Below are positions 18,711-26,927 of a DNA stretch of 64,000 bases, piece by piece. A program made the translations under genes and the position numbers. This DNA comes from Promineifilum sp. (GTDB lineage Bacteria > Chloroflexota > Anaerolineae > Promineifilales > Promineifilaceae): positions 124,001-188,000 of the forward strand of contig JAGOBF010000004.1 of the NCBI GenBank assembly GCA_017983515.1, written 5' to 3'. The notes under the pieces are model-generated. The model searched no databases. It was not told where the DNA came from and was given only the letters and a program-made list of their open reading frames with translations. The stretch's first letter is position 1, and each line of letters starts with the position of its first letter.

Positions 18711-19124
18711 CTATTCCCCTTCTTCCGGCGCGGCCGGCTGATCCATCCGCACCACGTCGCCGTGCAAATTAATGACCACGCGAAAGCCGAACATGGCCAG
18801 CATATCGCGCGCCTGAGCGGGCACGCCCTGGGCGATGATCTGGTCGGCGCTGATGTTGCGCAGCGAGTCATCGATGGCCGCCTTGGTCAGCAGGTCATCC
18901 TGGCCCATCATCTCCATCGCCTGCTCCACGGCCATATCCTTGTTTTGCGATAATTGCTCGATGAAGAAGGACAGAATTTGCCGATCGACATATTCGGCGT
19001 CGATGTGGCGATGGAATCCATCGTCGTCGACCACGTATTGGGCCTCGCCGGCGATGATCGATGTCGCTACCGGGTTATCGTTTTCGTCATAGATGAGACC
19101 TTCGAACATTGTCTGTTGTGCCAT
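18711..19124 (-). CDS. Conserved hypothetical protein, acidic
   Basis: 137 residues from ATG 19124 (MAQQTMFEG), chosen because GGAGAG lies nine bases upstream; the longer frame to 19139 lacks a site. It is acidic and Met-rich, with no signal peptide or membrane helix. It opens with a beta-like stretch (FEGLIYDENDNPVATSII, then AQYVVDDDGFHRHID), continues helical (VDRQILSFFIEQLSQ) and ends in a strand-like FGFRVVINLHGDVVRM. I do not recognise a family. The gene is convergent with the sugar transferase and divergent from mreB, so context gives no clear role. Confidence 0.6.
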   Translation of the reverse strand: MAQQTMFEGLIYDENDNPVATSIIAGEAQYVVDDDGFHRHIDAEYVDRQILSFFIEQLSQNKDMAVEQAMEMMGQDDLLTKAAIDDSLRNISADQIIAQGVPAQARDMLAMFGFRVVINLHGDVVRMDQPAAPEEGE

Positions 19125-19189
19125 GCTTCTACTCTCCAATGGTTATTATGCTCAGATTACAGGCCCCGGCAAAGGCCGTCCACAAATTC

Positions 19190-19378
19190 TTAATTACCTT
19201 CTGTCGCTTCCATCCAGGGCACTCGCCAGGGTGGCGGCTCGTAGGGATCAGGCCAAAATTCAGTCCGATGGATGATCCGGCCGTCGCGCACTTTACCATT
19301 GATTATAAAGACGTTCCTTACGATGCGATGGTTCATTAAGGCAATTATGAGGGTAGAATACGGTGATGTGCCCATCAT
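19190..19378 (-). pseudogene. Possible remnant of a SnoaL/NTF2-like protein (C-terminal piece)
   Basis: A 62-codon frame whose last 45 residues (KVRDGRIIHRTEFWPDPYEP, PPWRVPWMEA) look like the C-terminal strand and tail of SnoaL-like NTF2 folds, which typically end 'RDGRI...yF.dPfe.PaWRa.Wve'. The usual ~80 N-terminal residues are missing. A TAA stop lies about nine codons before the first ATG, and the DNA upstream shows no matching frame. It fits a decayed gene between the hypothetical gene and mreB. It could also be a chance frame. Confidence 0.35.
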
Positions 19379-19386
19379 TTGACCTA

Positions 19387-19395
19387 TGCTATAAT
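19387..19395 (+). promoter_or_regulatory. Extended -10 promoter for the mre cluster
   Basis: TGC followed by a perfect TATAAT (19390-19395): an extended -10 that can work without a -35. It lies 139 bases before the mreB start, leaving a leader of about 130 bases. The rest of 19125-19534 holds only the SnoaL remnant. Confidence 0.45.
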
Positions 19396-19534
19396 GCCAA
19401 GGTTAAGATGATAGGCAGGAATGTCTACGAGCGCGTCAGACCGTGTCTGTGTCCTTTGGCAACGGCCGGAAAGGGCGACTTCATTCGCAGCGACCAACCT
19501 GTCAACGAATCAGGAAAAGGATGATTGAAACACC

Positions 19535-20596
19535 TTGTTCAGACCATTAGACTGGCTGCTGGGATTTTTCTCTCTGGATATCGGCATCGACCTGGGCACA
19601 GCCAACACCCTGGTCGCCATACGCGATAAGGGCATCGTCATCAATGAGCCGTCATGGGTGGCGATCAATAAGCGCACGCGCCGGCCGCTGGCAATCGGCG
19701 CGGAAGCGCGCGAGATGGTCGGCCGCACGCCAGGCGACATCGTCGCCATCCGCCCCCTGCGCGACGGCGTTATCTCCGAGTTCGAGATCACGGAAGCGAT
19801 GCTGAAGTACTTCATCGACAAGTCCCACGAGCAAATGCTCGTACCTTTCCCGCGGCCGCGCGTCGTCGTTGGCGTGCCCAGCGGCGTCACCGAAGTGGAG
19901 AAGCGCGCCGTCTACGACGCGACCATCTCGGCCGGCGCGCGCGAGGCCTATCTCATCGAAGAACCCATGGCGGCGGCCATCGGTGCCGGGCTGCCCATCA
20001 TCGAATCGCGCGGCAGCATGATCGTTGACATCGGCGGCGGCACGACCGAGGTGGCCGTGTTCGCCATGGGCGGCATCGTCGTCAGCCGCTCCATCCGCGT
20101 TGCCGGCGATGAGATGGATGAGGACATCATCGGCTACATCCGCAACAAGTACAACCTGCTCATCGGCGAGCGCATGGCCGAGCGGACCAAGATGGCTATC
20201 GGCTCGGCTTTTCCCCTGCCCGAAGAGAAAACCATGACCATCCGCGGCCGCAATCTCATCACCGGCTTGCCCCAGGTGGTCGAGATCAGCAGCATCGAGC
20301 TGCGCGAAGCCATGTCGCCGTCGATCAACATCATCGTCGACACCGTTCTGGACGCGCTCGACGAGACTCCGCCGGAGTTGGTCTCCGACCTGATCGAGAC
20401 GGGCGTCTGTCTGGCGGGCGGCGGCGCGCTGATCCAGGGACTGGCCGACCGGCTGGAAGACTCGGTCAAGATGCGCGTGTGGGTGGCCGAAGACGCCATG
20501 ACCTGTGTCGCGCGCGGCGCGGGCCGGGTGCTGGAAGATTTGGACAACTACGAGCGCGTCCTGGTTGGTCTCCACCGGGGCAGCACGCGTCATTAG
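19535..20596 (+). CDS. mreB: Rod shape-determining protein MreB
   Basis: 353 residues. An actin-like ATPase that polymerises under the membrane and directs lateral wall synthesis. Phosphate-1 loop DIGIDLGTANTLVAI (about 15-29) and phosphate-2 loop DIGGGTTEVAVFAMGG are intact, with the family signatures RRPLAIGAEAREMVGRTPG and EEPMAAAIGAGLPI. The N-terminal FRPLDWLLGFF may be the membrane-binding amphipathic helix. The start is TTG 19535, with AGGAAAAGGA about 16 bases upstream. First gene of mreB-mreC-mreD-PBP2, all on one strand. Confidence 0.95.
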   Translation: MFRPLDWLLGFFSLDIGIDLGTANTLVAIRDKGIVINEPSWVAINKRTRRPLAIGAEAREMVGRTPGDIVAIRPLRDGVISEFEITEAMLKYFIDKSHEQMLVPFPRPRVVVGVPSGVTEVEKRAVYDATISAGAREAYLIEEPMAAAIGAGLPIIESRGSMIVDIGGGTTEVAVFAMGGIVVSRSIRVAGDEMDEDIIGYIRNKYNLLIGERMAERTKMAIGSAFPLPEEKTMTIRGRNLITGLPQVVEISSIELREAMSPSINIIVDTVLDALDETPPELVSDLIETGVCLAGGGALIQGLADRLEDSVKMRVWVAEDAMTCVARGAGRVLEDLDNYERVLVGLHRGSTRH

Positions 20597-20651
20597 TAGT
20601 GGCTTGTAGCGCTCGAACTCGACGGGCACGGCACGAACACACCCTTCACCT

Positions 20652-21506
20652 ATGAACCTGGGGCGGACTCAACAACGCATTCGTTGGATCACCCTGGCGA
20701 TCCTGGTCGGATCGGCCATTCTCCTAACCGTGCTAGACTCGACGGGCACGCTGGGCGGCGTCATGGGCTTTGTGCGCGATCCCCTGACCTACATCAGTGG
20801 CTGGACGTCGGCCCGCACCGACAGCGTGGCTGACATCGTGGCCGGCCCCCGCAATCTGGAGGCGGCCCTGGACGAGATCGCCACCCTGCGCGCCGAAAAC
20901 GACACCTTGCGTAAGGAGAATGAGCAATTGCTGGAAGATGCCGGCGAGGCCCAAATCCTGCGCCAGATGTTCGACCGCGCGGCCGAGACACCGGAATATC
21001 GTCGCATCACCGCCGATGTCATCGGCCAGGATACCAATCCGGCCATTCAGAGCATTCTCATCAACAAGGGTTTCGACGACGGGGTGCGCGTGGGGATGCC
21101 GGTCGAGGCAGCGCGCGGCCTGGTGGGCCAGGTCTATCGCGTCACTAATAACGCCTCGCAGGTGGCCCTGCTGACGGAGACGGCCAGCGCTATCCCGGTG
21201 CGGCTGGGTTCCACCCGGGCTACGGGCATGTTGCGCGGGGCCGGCCGGGGCGCGCTGCCAACCATTGACTGGATCGATCTGCAGTACAATGTGCAGGTCG
21301 GCGAGTTGGTGACAACGTCCGGTCTGGGGGCCAAATTCCCGGAAAATCTGGTCATCGGCCGCGTCACCAACGTCGAACGCAACGAGGCCGAGCTATTCCA
21401 GAGAGCGATTGTGCAGCCGGCGGTGGACTTTAACGCCATCGAAATCGTCTTCGTCGTCACCGAATTCAACACGGACAACACCGAGATCTTCAGCGAGGAG
21501 CCATAG
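20652..21506 (+). CDS. mreC: Rod shape-determining protein MreC
   Basis: 284 residues. One N-terminal membrane helix (about 11-31; WITLAILVGSAILLTVLD), a coiled coil (about 68-110; LDEIATLRAENDTLRKENEQ), then the double beta-barrel domain with DTNPAIQSILINKGFDDGV, GMPVEAARGLVGQVY, SAIPVRLGSTRATGML and TSGLGAKFPENLVIGRV, all characteristic of MreC. It links cytosolic MreB to the periplasm-side PBP2 in the elongasome. It sits 55 bases after mreB and two bases before mreD. Length is normal. Confidence 0.93.
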   Translation: MNLGRTQQRIRWITLAILVGSAILLTVLDSTGTLGGVMGFVRDPLTYISGWTSARTDSVADIVAGPRNLEAALDEIATLRAENDTLRKENEQLLEDAGEAQILRQMFDRAAETPEYRRITADVIGQDTNPAIQSILINKGFDDGVRVGMPVEAARGLVGQVYRVTNNASQVALLTETASAIPVRLGSTRATGMLRGAGRGALPTIDWIDLQYNVQVGELVTTSGLGAKFPENLVIGRVTNVERNEAELFQRAIVQPAVDFNAIEIVFVVTEFNTDNTEIFSEEP

Positions 21507-21508
21507 CG

Positions 21509-22024
21509 ATGGGCGCGCCAGGAATAGGCAATCACGTTTACGTCGCTGTGCCGGTGATGGTCGTGCTGGCTATTCTCCAGTCCTCTGTCCTGACCCGCTT
21601 CCCCATTCTCGGTGTCGTACCCCAACTATTGTTCCTCGTGGCTTTGGTCTGGGGCATCGTGAGGGGCATCGAGGAAGGCGTTATCTGGGCCTTCATCGCT
21701 GGGCTGTTTGTCGATCTATTCTCCATCGCTCCCCTGGGCGTGTCCTCGCTGGCGTTTATGGCCGGCGTCGGCGCGCCGCTGCTTCTGCAGCGGGCATTGC
21801 CGCCGCGCCGCCTGCCGGTAGCCATGTTAATGGCCGTGCTGGGCACGTTCGTCTATTTGGCACTATACGCCGTCGGCCTCCAACTATTTGGCTTTGGCGT
21901 TTCTCTGAATGGATTGACCAGTCTCTGGCCGTTGTTGGCAGTTCACGCCATTCTGATTTTACCGATCTATCTACTGATGGATTCCCTGCTGCGCACGCTG
22001 CGGCCGCGTCGGGTGGAGTTCTAG
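21509..22024 (+). CDS. mreD: Rod shape-determining protein MreD
   Basis: 171 residues, nearly all hydrophobic, with about five helices. Family-like features are PQLLFLVALVWGIVRG followed by EEGVIWAFIAGLFVDLFSIA and PLGVSSLAFMAGVGAPLLL. It is an inner-membrane component of the elongasome. ATG 21509 is two bases after the mreC stop (TAGCGATG), so translation is coupled. MreD is poorly conserved in sequence, so the call leans on hydrophobic pattern and position between mreC and PBP2. Confidence 0.88.
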   Translation: MGAPGIGNHVYVAVPVMVVLAILQSSVLTRFPILGVVPQLLFLVALVWGIVRGIEEGVIWAFIAGLFVDLFSIAPLGVSSLAFMAGVGAPLLLQRALPPRRLPVAMLMAVLGTFVYLALYAVGLQLFGFGVSLNGLTSLWPLLAVHAILILPIYLLMDSLLRTLRPRRVEF

Positions 22025-22182
22025 CCGCCGTCGCCTCCTGTTGGCTACGAGGCAATTTGGTTGGAAGCACGGACTCCCCCTCCGTTCCTCCGATAAATCC
22101 GTGTCATCGGTGACACGTCTTCTATAAGAATCGGTGATGAATTTGTCAACCTTGTACTGGGTTTGCAGGATAATCTGCCCTG

Positions 22183-24753
22183 ATGTCTAGTATCGGCTGG
22201 AAACCACCGGAGGAGCGCGATCCGGAGATTCAACAAATTCCCGGCATCGGCGCTCGCCTGCTGTTCATGCGAATCGTGATCGTCTTCGTGCTGAGTTTGC
22301 TCGTCTACCGAGTCTATTGGCTGCAACAGACGAAAGGGCCGGAACTGGGTACACGCGCTTCCCAGAATCAGTTTGCCGAATTGACCACCGACGCGCCGCG
22401 CGGCGTCATCCTCGACCGCAATGGCCTCCCGCTGGCGATCAACAAGCCCAGCTTCAATGTCACCATCACCCCCGCCTTTCTGCCAAGCATCGTCAGCGGC
22501 GAAAGGCAGGGTATCTATGAGCGACTCTCGGTGCTAACCAACGTCCCGATCACCAGCACGGTCAAGCCGGAAACATTCATCGCCGAAGCCAACCCCGAAC
22601 TGGTAAGTACCTACACGCGCCTGGCCCAAATCTATGGGGCGTCGGTCGAGGATACGCTGGATGAAGCGGGGATCGTCCCCCGGCCGCAGGCCAACATCGA
22701 AGGCATCGTCGAGGAAAACAGCTTTGCGCCCTATGTCCCGGCGGTCATCACCAGCGGCGTCTCTATCTCCGAGGCCTATCGCACCGAGCAAGAGAGCATT
22801 TTCTTGCCCGGCGTGCGTATCATACCCCAGGCATTGCGGGAATACCCGACGGGCGAATTCACCGCCCATCTCATTGGCTATATGGGGCCGGTGCCCAACC
22901 AGAACTGGATCGACGTCCTCAATTATGAGCGTGACGACCGCGTCGGCTGGGCAGGGCTGGAATCGTCGATGGAGGTAGAGCTGGCCGGCGTCAAGGGCCG
23001 GCGCACCATCGAGCAGGACTGGACGGGCCGAGAGGTGCGTCAGGTGGGCGAAGCAGTGGAACCGCAAGCCGGTCTCAACCTGCATCTGACGCTTGATTCG
23101 CGCTTGCAGATGATCACCTACGATATCCTCCGTCAGTATATGAAGGCCAACAGCGAAGCGGCCCGCCCCGACGAGATCACCGGCGAGCTTACCTTTCCAG
23201 AGATCGAGCAGGCGGCCGTTGTAGCTATGAATCCCAATACCGGCGAGGTGCTGGCGATGGTCAACCTGCCGACCTTCGACAACAACCGCTTCCAGACCGA
23301 AGTGCCGGTCGATTACTATCTGGGGTTGGCGCGCAATAAGTATACGCCTCTGGTCAATCACGCCATCAGCGGCACCTATCCGCCCGGCTCGACCTTCAAG
23401 CTGGTGCCGGCCGCGGCCGCCTTGCAAGAAGGCGTTGTCTCCCCTGATCGTTACCTGTTCGATCCGGGCACGATCGAGATCCCAAATCGGTTCGCGCCTA
23501 ATGACCCGGGGCGCGTGCAGCCTTTCGTGTGCTGGAACCTGGCCGGGCACGGGCTAATGAACATGCGTCTGGCCATCAAGCATTCGTGCGACGTCTATTT
23601 CTACAAAGTGACTGGCGGTTTCGATCAGGACGGCGAGTTTGTCGAAGGTCTGACGGTCGACCGCATCGATCTCTACGGCCACCAGTTTGGCTATGGACGG
23701 ATACAAGGCATCGAGTTACCCCTGGAAGCCGAGGGCAATCTGCCGACTCGCGCCTGGAAGCGTCAGACACAGGGCGAACCGTGGTCTACCGGCGATGATT
23801 ACAATCTGGGCATCGGCCAGGGCTTCATGACGGCCACGCCCATGCAGCAGGCGCAGATGACGGCCGTCATCGCCAACGGCGGCTTTCTTTATCGGCCGAC
23901 GATCATCCACCACATGACCGATGCCGACGGCAATATCGTTTTTAGCGACAGCACCGGCAAAATCATCGCCCGCGCCCATCAGGATCGCAACGGGGCGACA
24001 GTAGTGACCGACGCCGACGGCAACGTGCTGGAAAATCCGCCGGTGAACGTCCAGTTTGACGCCGAGGGGAACTACATTTTCCAGCCGGAAGTGATTGACA
24101 CGCTGGCCGTCGACCGCGAGTATTTGCGCGTCGTTCAGGAAGGCATGAAGATGGTGAATGAGCACCTGACCGATGACGACTTCGGCACAGGGGCGACCTA
24201 TGCCGACTGGAATGCGCTAGCGGCGGCGGGAATCACCAGCGCTGGCAAAACAGGCACGGCCGAATACTGCGACAACATCGCCATCACCGCCGGTTGGTGC
24301 CGGTTTGAGGACATCGCGCAGCGCCGGATCCTGCCCACCCATGCCTGGTACGTCGCCTTTGCGCCCTACGAGGATCCGCAAATCGTCGTGTCCGTCTTTG
24401 TCTTCAACGGCGGCGAGGGATCCATGTGGGCTACGCCGGTGGCTTGCCACGTCATCGCCGCCTATTTTGGCGTCGGGCAATACTCGTCACTGATGGGCGA
24501 TCTGACGCCGGAAGAGGCGGCCAACGTCGATCCGGTCTGCAACTCGCTCGTCTTCAATCCGGAACTGCCCGTGCTTGATTTACCTGGTATCCAAGACGCC
24601 GCAGCAAGCCCAGCCGCCGAGACAGGCGGTCAGGCGCCTGCGTTTGAAGCCGGTATTGTCCCCGTGGATCCCGGATCAGGGATCGAAAATTCCCCCGTCG
24701 CCACGCCGTCGGATGTACCCAACAACGTGCCCGTGCCCACCAACACGCCGTAG
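22183..24753 (+). CDS. mrdA: Penicillin-binding protein 2 (elongasome transpeptidase)
   Basis: 856 residues, long for PBP2. One N-terminal helix (about 28-46), then the dimerisation domain beginning TTDAPRGVILDRNGLPLAI, and the transpeptidase domain. The active-site motifs are STFK (Ser403-Lys406), SCD (468-470) and KTG (Lys689-Gly691). It cross-links peptidoglycan during cell elongation. Insertions account for the extra length, along with a Pro/Thr-rich C-terminal tail (about 820-856). It is 158 bases downstream of mreD; GATAAT lies eight bases before the ATG, so it may also have its own leaderless promoter. No rodA is in this window. Confidence 0.93.
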   Translation: MSSIGWKPPEERDPEIQQIPGIGARLLFMRIVIVFVLSLLVYRVYWLQQTKGPELGTRASQNQFAELTTDAPRGVILDRNGLPLAINKPSFNVTITPAFLPSIVSGERQGIYERLSVLTNVPITSTVKPETFIAEANPELVSTYTRLAQIYGASVEDTLDEAGIVPRPQANIEGIVEENSFAPYVPAVITSGVSISEAYRTEQESIFLPGVRIIPQALREYPTGEFTAHLIGYMGPVPNQNWIDVLNYERDDRVGWAGLESSMEVELAGVKGRRTIEQDWTGREVRQVGEAVEPQAGLNLHLTLDSRLQMITYDILRQYMKANSEAARPDEITGELTFPEIEQAAVVAMNPNTGEVLAMVNLPTFDNNRFQTEVPVDYYLGLARNKYTPLVNHAISGTYPPGSTFKLVPAAAALQEGVVSPDRYLFDPGTIEIPNRFAPNDPGRVQPFVCWNLAGHGLMNMRLAIKHSCDVYFYKVTGGFDQDGEFVEGLTVDRIDLYGHQFGYGRIQGIELPLEAEGNLPTRAWKRQTQGEPWSTGDDYNLGIGQGFMTATPMQQAQMTAVIANGGFLYRPTIIHHMTDADGNIVFSDSTGKIIARAHQDRNGATVVTDADGNVLENPPVNVQFDAEGNYIFQPEVIDTLAVDREYLRVVQEGMKMVNEHLTDDDFGTGATYADWNALAAAGITSAGKTGTAEYCDNIAITAGWCRFEDIAQRRILPTHAWYVAFAPYEDPQIVVSVFVFNGGEGSMWATPVACHVIAAYFGVGQYSSLMGDLTPEEAANVDPVCNSLVFNPELPVLDLPGIQDAAASPAAETGGQAPAFEAGIVPVDPGSGIENSPVATPSDVPNNVPVPTNTP

Positions 24754-24802
24754 ATTACCTCGGCTATCTTATCTTTCGTCCATCGTAGCCGCTCCTTTTT
24801 TG

Positions 24803-24811
24803 TGCTATCAT
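24803..24811 (+). promoter_or_regulatory. Extended -10 promoter, leaderless type
   Basis: TGC then TATCAT (24806-24811), ending seven bases before ATG 24819. RNA would start at about the A of the ATG. No ribosome site precedes the gene, consistent with leaderless translation. Confidence 0.45.
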
Positions 24812-24818
24812 CCTGTTC

Positions 24819-25622
24819 ATGGGAACCATCATCCTCGTGCGGCATGGCGAAAATGACTGGTCGAAAGAGAACAAGCTGGCCGGTCGAATCGCGGGCGTGC
24901 ATCTGAACGAAACCGGTCACCAGCAGGCCCAGGCCGCGGCCCAACGGTTAGCTGCCCTACCCATCAAGGCCGTCTACAGCAGCCCGCTCACCCGTTGCAT
25001 CGAGACGGCCGCCTACATCGCCGATACTCACCACCTAGCGTTGCAGCACGTCGACGACGTGGGCGAGGTGGCTTACGGGGAGTGGGAAGGCGAGAAGATC
25101 AAAAAGTTGGCCAAGAAGCCCTTGTGGCGTGCCGTCCAGTTTTTCCCCAGCCGGGCGCGCTTCCCCCAGGGCGAGGCATTACGCGAGGTTCAGTTTCGCG
25201 CGATTCAGGCTGTGGAGGAAGTGGCCGCCCAGCACGAAAAGGAGATGATCGTTATCGTCTCCCACGCCGACATCATTCGCTTATTGCTGGCCCACTATCT
25301 GGGCATCCACATCGATCTGTTCCAGCGCCTCGTCATTTCGCCGGCGTCGGCCAGCGTGCTGGCTCTCAGCGCAGACGGGCCGGTACACGTGTTACGAATC
25401 AATGATGACGGCCCGCTGCATCCGCCGGCCGTGCCGGCCCCGCCGCGCCGGGGCAAGGGCAAAGACGAGAAGGCCCCAAAGAACCGCCGCCCGGCCCCGC
25501 CGGCACCCGGCACGAACGGCCGAGAGCAACATCAGGCGGCCTTACCCCTCCCGACCGACGGCAACGGTCATCCCCGCGCGCAACTCACCGACTCGGCCGC
25601 GCTGGTGGACGAAGAAGAGTAA
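24819..25622 (+). CDS. Histidine phosphatase-family protein (MSMEG_4193-type phosphomutase)
   Basis: 267 residues. The catalytic RHG (Arg8-His9-Gly10, in ILVRHGEND), the LNETGHQQAQAAAQRL helix, SSPLTRCIETA and the second histidine in VSHADIIRL make a complete histidine-phosphatase site. Gene order with DUF3090 and the SCO1664-type gene matches the MSMEG_4193 'probable phosphomutase' subfamily conserved in Actinobacteria and Chloroflexi. Residues about 205-267 are a Pro/Arg/Lys-rich, low-complexity tail not needed for catalysis. It probably acts as a phosphatase or mutase in the cytosol; the substrate is unknown. It is seven bases from the next gene. Confidence 0.85.
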   Translation: MGTIILVRHGENDWSKENKLAGRIAGVHLNETGHQQAQAAAQRLAALPIKAVYSSPLTRCIETAAYIADTHHLALQHVDDVGEVAYGEWEGEKIKKLAKKPLWRAVQFFPSRARFPQGEALREVQFRAIQAVEEVAAQHEKEMIVIVSHADIIRLLLAHYLGIHIDLFQRLVISPASASVLALSADGPVHVLRINDDGPLHPPAVPAPPRRGKGKDEKAPKNRRPAPPAPGTNGREQHQAALPLPTDGNGHPRAQLTDSAALVDEEE

Positions 25623-25628
25623 CTATTC

Positions 25629-26144
25629 ATGGCTCATCAAATCGATCTGAATCCAGCATCGCATCTGACTGTGGGAACCGTTGGCGTACCCGGCCAGCGC
25701 ACATTCTTTCTGCAAGGCAGCCGCGGCGCCCAAACCATCTCCCTGGTCATCGAAAAGGAGCAAGCCGCGCTGCTGGCCGGCAGCCTGGAAAGTTTTGTCG
25801 AGGAACTAGGTCGTAATCATCCTCCGGCCACGCGAGAAGCCTCCGAACCGGTATGGATGGACATGCGTCTACGCGAGCCAGTCGAAGAGCTGTTTCGCGT
25901 GGGCAACATGGGGCTTGGCTACAGCGAGAGTGACGACCTGGTTGTCCTGATCGCCTACGAGCTGGTGGAAGAGGGCGACGATCCCAACGTGGTCAGCTTC
26001 TGGGCGACGCGGGCCCAGGTTCAATCGCTGATCAAGCATATTACCGACGTGGTCAGGCAGGGGCGGCCGATTTGCGGCAATTGCGGTCGTCCCATCGATC
26101 CCGAAGGACATTTCTGCCCGCAACGCAACGGCCATCGCCATTAG
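25629..26144 (+). CDS. DUF3090 family protein with C-terminal zinc-ribbon-like motif
   Basis: 171 residues. The start (IDLNPASHLTVGTVGVPGQR, then TFFLQGSRGAQTISLVIEKE) is characteristic of DUF3090 (TIGR03847). The core ends with ARAQVQSLIKHITDVVRQGR, followed by CGNCGRPIDPEGHFCPQRNG, a CxxC...C plus His tail that probably binds zinc. No enzymatic motif is known for the family. It is the middle member of the conserved trio (phosphomutase, DUF3090, SCO1664-type), tightly spaced on one transcript, which implies a shared but undescribed pathway. Confidence 0.85.
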   Translation: MAHQIDLNPASHLTVGTVGVPGQRTFFLQGSRGAQTISLVIEKEQAALLAGSLESFVEELGRNHPPATREASEPVWMDMRLREPVEELFRVGNMGLGYSESDDLVVLIAYELVEEGDDPNVVSFWATRAQVQSLIKHITDVVRQGRPICGNCGRPIDPEGHFCPQRNGHRH

Positions 26145-26177
26145 GCGGCGACCCGATCACCCCAGACATACCAGGAC

Positions 26178-26927
26178 ATGAGCGACTTGACGACAGGGGA
26201 CATACTGGAGGTGCTGCAGCGAGGCGTCGTCGAGATGGAAGGGCTATTGCCCTGGAGCTCCAACTACGCCTTTCTCGTCCGGGTCTGCGACGGGCCACGG
26301 GAATTGGGCGCAGTCTACAAGCCGGAGCGAGGCGAGCGGCCGTTGTGGGACTTCCCGCAGGGCACGCTTTGTCTGCGCGAGCGGGCTGCTTTTCTGGTCA
26401 GCGAGGGGCTGGGTTGGCACGTGATCCCGCCGACCGTCTTGCGCGATGCCCAGCACGGTATAGGCTCGATCCAACTGTTCATCGACCACGATCCGGCGCG
26501 CCACTATTTCACCATTGAGGGCGACCCGACAATGCGATTGCAATTGCAGAAAATCGCCCTGCTCGACATCCTGATCAACAACGCCGACCGCAAGGCTGGC
26601 CATGTGCTCATCCAGGAAACCGAAGCCCCGCGTGAACCCGTCCGGCTGTGGGGAATCGACCACGGCATCTGCTTTCACGTGGACCCCAAGTTGCGCACCG
26701 TCATCTGGGAATTCGCCGGAACGTCGATACCCGATGATTTGCGGCGCGACCTGGAGGCCTTTAAGGTCCTGCTCGCCGATCAAGATGATGAATTAGCTCG
26801 CGAACTGGGCGAGTTGCTGTCGCTGGCCGAGTTCGACGTCCTGCGCCAGCGTTTGAACCGGCTCATTGACCGCGCGAAATTTCCCCAACCTGGATCCGGC
26901 CGTCACTATCCCTGGCCGCCGGTGTGA
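26178..26927 (+). CDS. SCO1664-family kinase-like protein (PI3/4-kinase-like fold)
   Basis: 249 residues. It resembles the SCO1664 family (TIGR03843), distantly related to phosphatidylinositol 3/4-kinases and HipA-type kinases. Kinase-like landmarks: Lys in AVYKPERGERPLWDFP, Glu in LCLRERAAF, a catalytic-loop-like DILINNADRKAGHVLI, and a metal-binding-loop-like GIDHGICFH. The substrate is unknown; an actual lipid kinase is unlikely on size alone. It is the third gene of the trio and overlaps the sirtuin start by four bases (GTGA), so the sirtuin is probably translated with it. A matching phosphatase-type gene lies two genes upstream. Confidence 0.82.
   Translation: MSDLTTGDILEVLQRGVVEMEGLLPWSSNYAFLVRVCDGPRELGAVYKPERGERPLWDFPQGTLCLRERAAFLVSEGLGWHVIPPTVLRDAQHGIGSIQLFIDHDPARHYFTIEGDPTMRLQLQKIALLDILINNADRKAGHVLIQETEAPREPVRLWGIDHGICFHVDPKLRTVIWEFAGTSIPDDLRRDLEAFKVLLADQDDELARELGELLSLAEFDVLRQRLNRLIDRAKFPQPGSGRHYPWPPV

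Noticed and set aside
20616..20750. Short repeat ACTCGACGGGCACG at 20616 and 20738 around the mreC start
   Set aside because: Only 14 bases, found in coding and non-coding DNA, and easily explained by codon bias in GC-rich sequence.
22534..23550. 338-codon minus-strand frame inside PBP2
   Set aside because: Antisense shadow of a gene with intact STFK, SCD and KTG motifs; composition is not protein-like.
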